From an uncultured Campylobacter sp. (GTDB lineage Bacteria > Campylobacterota > Campylobacteria > Campylobacterales > Campylobacteraceae): 64,000 nucleotides of DNA. Location of the stretch: positions 1 to 64,000 of the forward strand of contig UQCL01000004.1 of NCBI GenBank assembly GCA_900539505.1, in the 5' to 3' direction. Below are positions 53,966 through 62,036 of this stretch, one piece after another. The notes beneath the pieces were generated by a model. The model was not told where the DNA came from, did no database searches, and saw only the letters and a list, made by a program, of their open reading frames with translations. The translations under genes and the position numbers were made by a program. Position 1 is the stretch's first letter; the number at the start of each line of letters is the position of its first letter.

Positions 53966-54000
53966 TCATAAATCATTTAATTCCTGCTAAATTTTGCGAA

Positions 54001-54528
54001 TTATTTGCGTTTAGGACGGAATATTTTTATCTTATTTTCATCCGCTGTTATATAATTTCCTCCCATTAGATCAATACAATACGGCACAGCAGGAAATACC
54101 GGCAGCAAGCATTCTTTAATCGCTTTTGGATTGCCCGGTAAGTTTATAATCAGAGATTTTTTGCGGATAGCTGCTATCTGGCGAGATAAAATTGCCGTAG
54201 GCACGATCTTTTGGCTCTCTGCGCGCATTAGTTCGCCAAAGCCTGGCATTAATTTCTCACTTACCGCTTCGGTCGCTTCAGGCGTTACATCGCGTGGAGC
54301 AGGACCCGTACCGCCCGTAGTTAGCACTAAATCGCAACCCGCTTCGTCGCAAAGATAAATCAGCTTATCTTTGATCAGCTCTAGCTCATCTGGAACTATT
54401 TCATAAAAATACTCTTTCTCGCAAGTTAGCCAATCATCCATCACGGCAATTATCTCTTTGCCTCCTAAATCCTGGTAAACGCCACCGCTAGCGCGATCAC
54501 TTATCGTTAAAACACCTATTTTTACCAT
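54001..54528 (-). CDS. mogA: Molybdopterin adenylyltransferase
   Basis: 175 aa. GVLTISDRASGG (5-16), TTGGTGPAPRDVTPEA (about 90-105) and LPGNPKA (about 148-154) are the MogA/MoaB hallmarks. Adenylylates molybdopterin before molybdenum insertion. AGGAGAGG precedes the ATG. It lies just upstream of the ATPase cluster in the same direction but is separated by 65 bp with its own promoter. Confidence 0.92.
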   Translation of the reverse strand: MVKIGVLTISDRASGGVYQDLGGKEIIAVMDDWLTCEKEYFYEIVPDELELIKDKLIYLCDEAGCDLVLTTGGTGPAPRDVTPEATEAVSEKLMPGFGELMRAESQKIVPTAILSRQIAAIRKKSLIINLPGNPKAIKECLLPVFPAVPYCIDLMGGNYITADENKIKIFRPKRK

Positions 54529-54564
54529 TTTCCTCTCCTTTATTAGAATTTTAAAATTTAAAAT

Positions 54565-56349
54565 TTAATCGAAATTTAGTGTGCCGTCTTGCGGCTTTTC
54601 CTCAGAGCTTTCGCTATCTTCTTTGGGCTTTTGCAAATCCTGCTCTTGCGCGGAGACTCCTTCTTGCTCCACACCATCAGATTCGCATATCTTTTGAACA
54701 TCCTCGAAAGTTATGAACTCATAGACGAAAATTTGCTTTGAAATTTGATTTAGCTTATCCTGCATCGTGCGGATTATCTCGCTTACCTCGTCGTAACAAT
54801 CTTGCAAAATTTTATTCACGCTCTGCGCGCTAGGGGTAAAGCTGTCGCCCATCGCGAGTTCAAAAACCATCTTTTGCGCCAGCGCGATAGCCTGCTTTAC
54901 GTCGCTAGCGGAATTTGAAAAAGCGTCGTTTTTATGAATCTGTAGCGCTGCCATGCCGCTTAAAAGCACTTTGATTTGATTTAAAATTTGCGTTTTGGAT
55001 TCGATCTCGAAATCCTCGTTTAAAAATTTATCGTTTAAAAGCTCGATCTTTTCGAAATCAAACGAATACCAATACGCGCTAAGCGCCTTTGCGCCCTGAT
55101 AGAACGCCTGGATCTCCTTTTCGTATTCGGTTAGAATTCTACTTTTTTGCACGCCGTAAAAGACCCTCATTCGCACGTTTTCAAAATCGCTAAGCTCGAT
55201 CGTATCGCTGCCGCGCTTAAGAGCGTTGATCGCAGCTTCATTTACCAGCGTCGCTACTCCCGCGCCGCTAAAGCCCACACAGAGGCGACTTACTTTGTTG
55301 ATATTCGCGCTGCATCTTTTACCCTCGAGATAAATTTTTAAAATTTCGATGCGGTCTTTGTAGTTCGGAAGCCCGATGAAAACGCGCCTATCAAAGCGCC
55401 CCGAGCGCAGCAGCGCATCGTCGATCATATTTATTTTGTTGGTTGCACCGATTACCATCACGCCGCTGTTTTCCTCAAATCCGTCCATCTCGGTCAGCAG
55501 CTGATTTAGCGTCGCTTCTCGCTCATCGTTGCGTCCGATGCCGCGCTTGCCGCCGACTGCGTCGATCTCGTCGATAAAAATAATCGCGGGCGCGCAGGAT
55601 TTGGCCTTCGCAAACAGCTCGCGAACCCGCCTAGCGCCGACGCCCACAAAGACCTCGGCGAAACTTGCGCCGCTTTGGTAAAAAAACGGCACGTCCGCCT
55701 CGCCGGCTACGGCTTTTGCGATAAGCGTTTTACCGACGCCGGGCTCGCCGATCATTAAAATTCCTTTCGGCAGCTTGATGCCGAAATTTCGGTATTTTGC
55801 GGGATTTTTTAAAAAATCTACGATCTCTATGAGCTCGTCCTTGACCTCGCTGATGCCCGCGACGTCGCTAAATCTTACGTCGCTAACGCTCGGCGAAAGA
55901 TCGCCTAGCTCTGCGTTTGCGCCGCCTTGACGCGCAGCGCCTATGCCGTCCATCCTGCGGCGTCGCGCCAAAACGGTTTCAAAATAATATACGAAGAGAA
56001 AAAATGCGAACGTAAAAATTACCAAGATCGCGCTGATACCGCCGCTTCCGCTATCCTCTTCCTTCGTAATCAAAGCGTGGTTGGACAGCTCTTTTAAATT
56101 AACGATATCGGTTAAAATTTTATAGCGTTTGCCGTCGTAGGTAAAATTTAAATTGCCGTCCTCGATATGCGCGCGTTTGATCTGATCTGCGCGGACTAGC
56201 TCGCTAAATTCGCGCTCGGTGATGTATCGCGAATCGTCTTTAAAATAAACGATCGAGAGCAAAACGATAAGCAGCACTAAAAAAATCAGAATTATATTTA
56301 GCTTGCTTTTTTTGATTTTATGCAAAATTTCCATCAAATTTAACCTCAT
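54565..56349 (-). CDS. FtsH-like membrane AAA+ protein with lost protease site
   Basis: 594 aa. N-terminal membrane helices (about 18-35 and 105-122) flank a periplasmic domain. AAA+ module: Walker A GEPGVGKT (201-208), Walker B IIFIDEID (257-264), second region of homology with Arg315 and Arg318. Where FtsH has HEAGH this protein has YQGAK (417-421), so the zinc site is gone although the following helical domain remains. Likely an unfoldase or adaptor at the membrane. The aroB-mscS-mtaB-ftsH-like order is shared with Helicobacter as I recall (HP0283-0286). Start at 56349 or 56334; overlaps mtaB. Confidence 0.88.
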   Translation of the reverse strand: MRLNLMEILHKIKKSKLNIILIFLVLLIVLLSIVYFKDDSRYITEREFSELVRADQIKRAHIEDGNLNFTYDGKRYKILTDIVNLKELSNHALITKEEDSGSGGISAILVIFTFAFFLFVYYFETVLARRRRMDGIGAARQGGANAELGDLSPSVSDVRFSDVAGISEVKDELIEIVDFLKNPAKYRNFGIKLPKGILMIGEPGVGKTLIAKAVAGEADVPFFYQSGASFAEVFVGVGARRVRELFAKAKSCAPAIIFIDEIDAVGGKRGIGRNDEREATLNQLLTEMDGFEENSGVMVIGATNKINMIDDALLRSGRFDRRVFIGLPNYKDRIEILKIYLEGKRCSANINKVSRLCVGFSGAGVATLVNEAAINALKRGSDTIELSDFENVRMRVFYGVQKSRILTEYEKEIQAFYQGAKALSAYWYSFDFEKIELLNDKFLNEDFEIESKTQILNQIKVLLSGMAALQIHKNDAFSNSASDVKQAIALAQKMVFELAMGDSFTPSAQSVNKILQDCYDEVSEIIRTMQDKLNQISKQIFVYEFITFEDVQKICESDGVEQEGVSAQEQDLQKPKEDSESSEEKPQDGTLNFD

Positions 56350-57550
56350 AATCTCTTATCTCCATCCATTTTTTCGACAAATCCTCATCGCTTTTGATCC
56401 AAATTTTATCATAAAATTGATCATATCCTTCATAAAACTCTCCGTTTTTCCGCTCGATCAGCACATTTAGCGGCACCTTGTGCGAAAGACGAAATTTATA
56501 ATTATTCAGAGCCGTTATGTTCTGCAGCATCTTTAGCCGCGCCTTCGCCGTTTTGCCGTCTATGCGACCTTTTAGCGACGCCGAGGCGGTCCCTTGCCGC
56601 GGCGAAAAGATGAAGGCGTGCAGATGCGTGAGCGGAAATTTTTTGAAATTTTCCACCGCTTCGAGCCAAATTTCTTCGCTCTCGCCCGGGTGCGCGACGA
56701 TAAAGTCCGTCCCCAGCGCAAACCCTCGCTCCGCAAGCTCGCAAAAAAGCTCCAAATCCCTTAGCGCGGAATTTCGGCGGCGCATTATGCTAAGCATCTT
56801 TTGTGAAGTGTGCTGAAGCGCGATGTGCAGATGCTGCTCCAGCCACGGCTCGGATAAAATTTCGCGAAAGCTCTCATCGATCTGCGAGGGCTCGATACTG
56901 CCTAGGCGAATGCGGCGAATTCCGCGGATCGCGCCCAGCTTTTGAAGCAGCGCGCCGAGGCTCGTGCCAGCGGATTTGCCGTAGCTTCCGATATTGGTGC
57001 CGGTTAGCACGATCTCGCTAAAGCCGTTTGCGGCAAGGCTTTCCGCCTCTTTTAAGATCGCGTCTTCAGAGCTGCTGCGCGAGCGGCCGCGTACCGAGGG
57101 GATTATGCAGTAGCTACAGTTAAAATCGCACCCCTCCTGAATTTTAATAAAGGCTTTGGTGTGATCCTCGTAGTCGTTTACTAGGCTTTTTTCGACGCTA
57201 CTTAGATCGCCGATATCGTAAAATTTCGACTCCGAGCCCAAAAACTCGTCGATTTTTTCCTTTTGCGACATCCCGAATACGCCGAAGACCGCGCCGTTTT
57301 TATACAGCTCCTCGCCGCGCGATACCGCGCCGCAGCCGGTTAGCAATATTTTTTTGCCGAGGCGGTTCATCTTATTTACGTAGTTTCGCACGTCTGCGTC
57401 GGCGCCGTTCGTAACGGTGCAGGAGTTTATCACGACTACGTCCGCGCCCTGCTCGTCGTGCGTGATCTCGCCCGATTTGAGGTTACTTTTGATAAGCTGC
57501 GTGTCGTAGATATTTGTGCGGCATCCAAACGTTTTAAAATAAATTTTCAA
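56318..57550 (-). CDS. mtaB: tRNA N6-threonylcarbamoyladenosine methylthiotransferase
   Basis: 410 aa. Methylthiotransferase N-domain cysteines Cys10, Cys44 and Cys73 bind one [4Fe-4S] cluster. Radical-SAM cysteines Cys141, Cys145 and Cys148 (CDFNCSYC) bind the second. C-terminal TRAM-like region after about 350. Adds methylthio to t6A37 of ANN-reading tRNAs. Distinguished from MiaB and RimO by overall pattern only. Overlaps mscS by 4 bp. Confidence 0.9.
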   Translation of the reverse strand: MKIYFKTFGCRTNIYDTQLIKSNLKSGEITHDEQGADVVVINSCTVTNGADADVRNYVNKMNRLGKKILLTGCGAVSRGEELYKNGAVFGVFGMSQKEKIDEFLGSESKFYDIGDLSSVEKSLVNDYEDHTKAFIKIQEGCDFNCSYCIIPSVRGRSRSSSEDAILKEAESLAANGFSEIVLTGTNIGSYGKSAGTSLGALLQKLGAIRGIRRIRLGSIEPSQIDESFREILSEPWLEQHLHIALQHTSQKMLSIMRRRNSALRDLELFCELAERGFALGTDFIVAHPGESEEIWLEAVENFKKFPLTHLHAFIFSPRQGTASASLKGRIDGKTAKARLKMLQNITALNNYKFRLSHKVPLNVLIERKNGEFYEGYDQFYDKIWIKSDEDLSKKWMEIRDYEVKFDGNFA

Positions 57551-59256
57551 ATTTCGCTCCCGGATCCGCTTCCCCCGGTAAAGCCAGCGCCCTGCGCCGC
57601 TGCGTTTAAATTTTGTGAGCCTTGCTGCTCGGAGCCGAGATCTTGCGCCGCAAAATTTCCGCCCGCCGCCACATAATTTTTGCCGTTAAAAAGCGTGTAA
57701 GCAGGATAGGCGATCTTGATGTCGGGCTCGCTTCTTAAAGCGTCTAAAATTTCAGCCGAGATATTGCTGCGAAGCCCGAGCGTCGCATACGAGTTCGTCA
57801 TATACCAAACCGAAATTTCAATGCCGTATGGCTCAAAAAAGCTGAAAATTCTAGGCTCGACGTTTGGATTTTTGATGCTATATTGCGAACGAAGCTTGCC
57901 CATCTGCTTTTTGGCGATGTCGGTGTAGCCCTTAGAATACTTCCGCACGATGTTTTTTATGAGATACATCGCCTTTTTATGGTTGCTATCAAATGTTAAA
58001 AGTATGCTGATGCCGTCCCAGACGGTCTTAAGCCCGCTGTGGGTGTAGTTTGAGATAAGATCTGTAAAAATATAATTGTTAGGTATGAAAATTACCCTGC
58101 CCGCGCGTTTATTTTCTCTCCACGTAGTCATAGTAACGTCCTCAAAAATCGTCATCCTAAGCACCGAAATATCGATGATATCGCCTACGTAGGTCTCGCC
58201 GTTTTTATGCACTCTGATGCGATCGCCCACGCGAAAGCTGCCGCCGAGCACGATCGTAAGCCAGCCCAAGGAGCTCATAAACATATCTTTCATCGCAATC
58301 GCAAGACCTGCCGAGGCAAAGCCTAAAACCGTCACGAAATGCGTCATATTCTCGATGTAAGAAAAGAGCAGTATCAGCGCAATCAGCGTGAAATTTAAAA
58401 CGTTGATAGCTTTATTTACGATGTAGAAATTCTCGTCGTTTTTGATATATTTTTTCGCCACTACCTTGCAGAAAAAGGACAGCGCGATGACAATTAAAAT
58501 CCATACGGCGATGTTTCCCGCGCGCTTGATTTGAGCTTTTATATCCGCAGTCTGCACGGCGATTTGGGAGTTGATCTTTTTTTCGTAAACGTCGTACGTA
58601 GTCTGCGCGATCTCGTATGCGGAGCTGAACTCGCCAAGCTCGTAATCTAAGCTCTTAAGCTCCGCCATGGCGCTTGCGTCCGTATCAATCTGCATCAAAC
58701 GCTCATATAGCGCCCTTTTTGCTTCAAGTTTATCGATTAAAGCTTTAATATTTTCGATAGCATTTTTCTGCTCCATCTTTTGAGCTTGCAAATTTCTAAT
58801 CGTAGAAAAACCTGAAATTATCGAAAAAGGATTTGTAATGCGCGCAGGCTCGGGAGTTTCAGGCATCGCGATAATATCTAAAAACGGAGATTTTTCATAC
58901 TCTTTTAGCAGTATGAGCTGCTCTTTTACGGCGCGAAGTCTTTTTTGAATCTCTGCGATCTTATCGGTGCCGGCGCTCTTTTTTAGCTCCGCTTCGAGCT
59001 GGCTGGATTGCTTTTGTAAATTTTGATAGCCGATGAAATTTGAAAAGCGCGAAATCCAGATATTATTTTTGATCTCGTCGTCAATAACACGGATCTGATC
59101 TTTTAGCGACGCGGATAGCTTAGAATTTCCATCTTTCTTCTCACTAGCGGCGGAGCTAGCGTTGGATTCTAAGCGCGTATGCGCGGTAGAGAGCGTAGAA
59201 TTTGCCTCGCAAAATGCAAGATTAAAAATCAAAAAAATAGCTGCGAGCGCTCTCAT
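57547..59256 (-). CDS. Mechanosensitive channel, MscS family, with long N-terminal coiled coil
   Basis: 569 aa. Signal peptide (1 to about 18), a periplasmic helical region with coiled coil (about 50-240), then membrane helices (about 245-345), the pore-helix stretch GFASAGLAIAMKD, and the beta domain after VGDRIRVHKNGETY. The final 40 residues are Gly/Ala/Asn-rich. Opens on membrane tension to release solutes. Larger than E. coli MscS because of its N-terminal domain. Co-translated with aroB (4-bp overlap). Confidence 0.92.
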   Translation of the reverse strand: MRALAAIFLIFNLAFCEANSTLSTAHTRLESNASSAASEKKDGNSKLSASLKDQIRVIDDEIKNNIWISRFSNFIGYQNLQKQSSQLEAELKKSAGTDKIAEIQKRLRAVKEQLILLKEYEKSPFLDIIAMPETPEPARITNPFSIISGFSTIRNLQAQKMEQKNAIENIKALIDKLEAKRALYERLMQIDTDASAMAELKSLDYELGEFSSAYEIAQTTYDVYEKKINSQIAVQTADIKAQIKRAGNIAVWILIVIALSFFCKVVAKKYIKNDENFYIVNKAINVLNFTLIALILLFSYIENMTHFVTVLGFASAGLAIAMKDMFMSSLGWLTIVLGGSFRVGDRIRVHKNGETYVGDIIDISVLRMTIFEDVTMTTWRENKRAGRVIFIPNNYIFTDLISNYTHSGLKTVWDGISILLTFDSNHKKAMYLIKNIVRKYSKGYTDIAKKQMGKLRSQYSIKNPNVEPRIFSFFEPYGIEISVWYMTNSYATLGLRSNISAEILDALRSEPDIKIAYPAYTLFNGKNYVAAGGNFAAQDLGSEQQGSQNLNAAAQGAGFTGGSGSGSEI

Positions 59257-60284
59257 TCAAACTCTTTCAGCGCTGTAATTACTTCATCTTTTGCAATCTC
59301 TTTGGAAGCGTAGAATTTACCAATACCATCGGGCAGGATAAATTTTATCTTGCCGTTTTCGCTCTTTTTATCAAGAAAAAATAGCTCGTAAAATTCCGCC
59401 GCATCCTCTACGTGGAATTTTATCGGAAGCGCGAATTTTTGAAGCACTTTACGGATCTGCTCCTCCTGTTCGCCGCTCAGTTTACCGAGGCGACGCGCTA
59501 GCGCATTTGCCATCACCATGCCGATCGCCACAGCCTCGCCGTGCAAAAATTTTTTATAATCAGTAATTTTTTCGATAGCGTGAGCGAAGGTGTGTCCGTA
59601 GTTTAACACCGCACGCACGCCGCTTTCGCGCTCGTCTCGCTCTACGACGCCCGCTTTAATCTCCACACAGCGAGCGATTACGTGTGAAATTTCATCGGCG
59701 CTTTTTAGATCGTGCGTCTCGAAAAATTTAAATAGTTCGACATCAAAGCATACAGCCATCTTTACGGCCTCTGCTACGCCTGCGGCAAACTCTCGCGCAG
59801 GAAGCGTCGATAAAAATTTGCTCTCGCAATAAACCGCACGCGGCTGATAAAAGGAGCCGATTAAATTTTTGCCGAAGCGATTATTTACGCCCGTCTTGCC
59901 GCCGACGCTTGCATCTACTTGCGCTAGCAAGGTCGTAGGTATATTAATAAAATCGATGCCGCGTTCATAAATACTCGCGCAAAAGCCCGTTATATCGCTA
60001 ATAACACCGCCACCAAGAGCGATGAGCGTGCTTTTGCGATCAAGCTTGGAGCTGAAAAGCTGCTCTAAGATTTGCTCCACGCTCGCGGTATTTTTATACT
60101 CCTCGCCGTCCGGGATCGTGATGATAAATTTTTGCTCGCAATCTAGCCGCTGCAGTAAGAAATCAAGCCACAGCCCCGCTACTTTGGGATTTGTGATGAT
60201 TGCTACCTTGCCGCTAAGTTTTAAACTATGCAATTCGTCGATAAAAACGCTGTATTTTTTGCCTAAATTAAGATCTATTTTCAT
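59253..60284 (-). CDS. aroB: 3-dehydroquinate synthase
   Basis: 343 aa. Conserved GGGVISDITGF (about 91-101), IPTTLLAQVDASVGGKTGVN (about 115-134) and the zinc ligands including RAVLNYGHTFAHAIE (about 224-238). NAD-dependent cyclisation in the shikimate pathway. First of the aroB-mscS-mtaB-ftsH-like set. About 40 bp after the TrkA-like gene. Confidence 0.96.
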   Translation of the reverse strand: MKIDLNLGKKYSVFIDELHSLKLSGKVAIITNPKVAGLWLDFLLQRLDCEQKFIITIPDGEEYKNTASVEQILEQLFSSKLDRKSTLIALGGGVISDITGFCASIYERGIDFINIPTTLLAQVDASVGGKTGVNNRFGKNLIGSFYQPRAVYCESKFLSTLPAREFAAGVAEAVKMAVCFDVELFKFFETHDLKSADEISHVIARCVEIKAGVVERDERESGVRAVLNYGHTFAHAIEKITDYKKFLHGEAVAIGMVMANALARRLGKLSGEQEEQIRKVLQKFALPIKFHVEDAAEFYELFFLDKKSENGKIKFILPDGIGKFYASKEIAKDEVITALKEFE

Positions 60285-60326
60285 ACGCTACCTTTGATTT
60301 TTGGGTAATTGTAACATAAATTTCGA

Positions 60327-61745
60327 TTACTTTTCATACCCGTAATCGCTCGGAACGAAAATTTGATGATTTTTGCCGAGTTTAAAATACATCTGATCCA
60401 AATCCTGATTGAAAATCGATGTGAGCTTACGCGCCAAAATTCTATCGTTAAATGGCACAAATTGTAGCAGATCTCGCTCGCTACCTAGCGCTAAAATCGG
60501 ATTTTGTCGCTCGCAAGGAATCACGAATAAACTCTGCTTAAAAAGCTTCGATAAGCTCACGTAGCTTTGCGCAAACTCGCCCTTTTCGCTCTCGCCGAAA
60601 AGATACAAATACACATCTAGCCCTAGCTGCGAGCTTATGTCAAAGACGATACTTGATTCCTCGCGAAGCCGCTCGCCGGCACTTAGCACGACGCTTTTAC
60701 GCACATCTTTTAGCTCGCCTTCTCCAAGGCTTAGCACCGGAATTTCAAGCGCTTTAAGTGCTGCTTTTTTCGCCTCGAAAACTCCGCTTGAGCAAACTAC
60801 CAAGCCCGCTTTATTTTCGCTCACGTCGCGCTTTAAATTTAGCTCGCCCGAGTAATCGATGAGAATTTCAAATTTATCTCGCTCACACAGAGCTTTAAGC
60901 TCGCTAAAAGCGTCGTTTAGCAGAGGATTTAAAATTCGCAGATAAATTTTATGATTTCTAATATGCAAATCCAAAAACTCAAGCGCCCTAACCGTCCTAG
61001 CTATCTCGTCACCGCTCATTTTTTTCATATCAATTAGCGCGAAAATATTTAGCCCAAACGGCGATGGAAATTGCCCGCTTTGCTTTTTTACTTCAGCAAA
61101 CACCGCTCGCAGCGCGCTAGGCTCACCAACGACTAAGATCGTATCATTCGGATATATCCGCGAGCCAGGCGTCGTTACGATGTAATTATTGTGACGGTAG
61201 ATCATCGGAATTTGATATTTTGCATTAGAAAGCGTGCTGATTTTTTTATACGCGAACGAGCTTCCTACGGGCACTTTTACCTCCATTATCTCTCCGCGTC
61301 CAAGCCCGATATTATCAGCAAAAACGGGGCTATCGGGCAAAAAGCCGATGAAGCGCGAGGAATTTAGCGCAAGAGTGTTTACGATTTTTACGTGAGCTTC
61401 ATTTTTATTTTCGCGCAAAAGTCCCCAAAAATCGGCCACATAAAGCTCTAAATCCGGAGCGAGCGTCTTTAAATTTTCAAGCGTTACTTTAGTGTCAAAT
61501 TCATCCTCCATTATCACTATGCAGCGGTCAAATTCCTCCCCTACTAGCACCACGCGTAACCGTTCAATGCTAGTAGGATCAAAAATTTCGACCGAAAAAT
61601 TTGACTCGTTTTCAAGCTCTGCGGGCACAGCATCCGTATTTTTAGCTATGACGCGATATGATCTGATGACATCTTTGATTTTACAAACTTTGGATAAAAA
61701 ATGGCGCGCAAACTTTCCGCTTGCGATGATTAAAACTTGTTTCAT
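60327..61745 (-). CDS. TrkA-like protein with RCK-C domain (COG3400-like)
   Basis: 472 aa, soluble. Residues 1-110 form a degenerate Rossmann fold (VLIIASGKFARHFL at the start instead of the usual GxGxxG). Residues 145-220 fit an RCK-C ligand-binding domain (MEVKVPVGSSFAYKKI, then GSRIYPNDTILVVGEP). The rest (225-472) is alpha/beta. Relatives regulate K+ transport or cation channels; here no channel is fused. Position just upstream of aroB fits C. jejuni Cj1009c as I recall. Function inferred. Confidence 0.75.
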   Translation of the reverse strand: MKQVLIIASGKFARHFLSKVCKIKDVIRSYRVIAKNTDAVPAELENESNFSVEIFDPTSIERLRVVLVGEEFDRCIVIMEDEFDTKVTLENLKTLAPDLELYVADFWGLLRENKNEAHVKIVNTLALNSSRFIGFLPDSPVFADNIGLGRGEIMEVKVPVGSSFAYKKISTLSNAKYQIPMIYRHNNYIVTTPGSRIYPNDTILVVGEPSALRAVFAEVKKQSGQFPSPFGLNIFALIDMKKMSGDEIARTVRALEFLDLHIRNHKIYLRILNPLLNDAFSELKALCERDKFEILIDYSGELNLKRDVSENKAGLVVCSSGVFEAKKAALKALEIPVLSLGEGELKDVRKSVVLSAGERLREESSIVFDISSQLGLDVYLYLFGESEKGEFAQSYVSLSKLFKQSLFVIPCERQNPILALGSERDLLQFVPFNDRILARKLTSIFNQDLDQMYFKLGKNHQIFVPSDYGYEK

Positions 61746-61971
61746 TGCTCTCCGTTTCGTGGTTTTGCAAAGATTATAACCAAAAACGGCTAAATTTTAA
61801 ACCGCGCGCGGATAAATTTTGCGAGCAAGCCGAGGCGCGGCGACTTAAAAATTTAAAGATCGAAATTTTAAAATTAAGGTTTAAAATTCCAAATCCAAGG
61901 CTTAAATTTAAAAATGAATTAAAACAAGCCTCGTTAAAATTAGTCTTGCTGCTTAGAGCGATAAAATTTCA

Positions 61972-62009
61972 TAAATTTAAAAGCGGCGCCATAATCATTC
62001 GCGCCGCTT
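61972..62009 (-). terminator. Terminator of the second TonB receptor
   Basis: AAGCGGCGC (61981-61989) and GCGCCGCTT (62001-62009) pair perfectly over 9 bp with an 11-base loop. On the minus strand CTTTTAAATTT follows. The hairpin lies 28 bp after the receptor stop codon. Confidence 0.75.
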
Positions 62010-62036
62010 AAGCAGAAATTTTAAACCCGCTAGATT

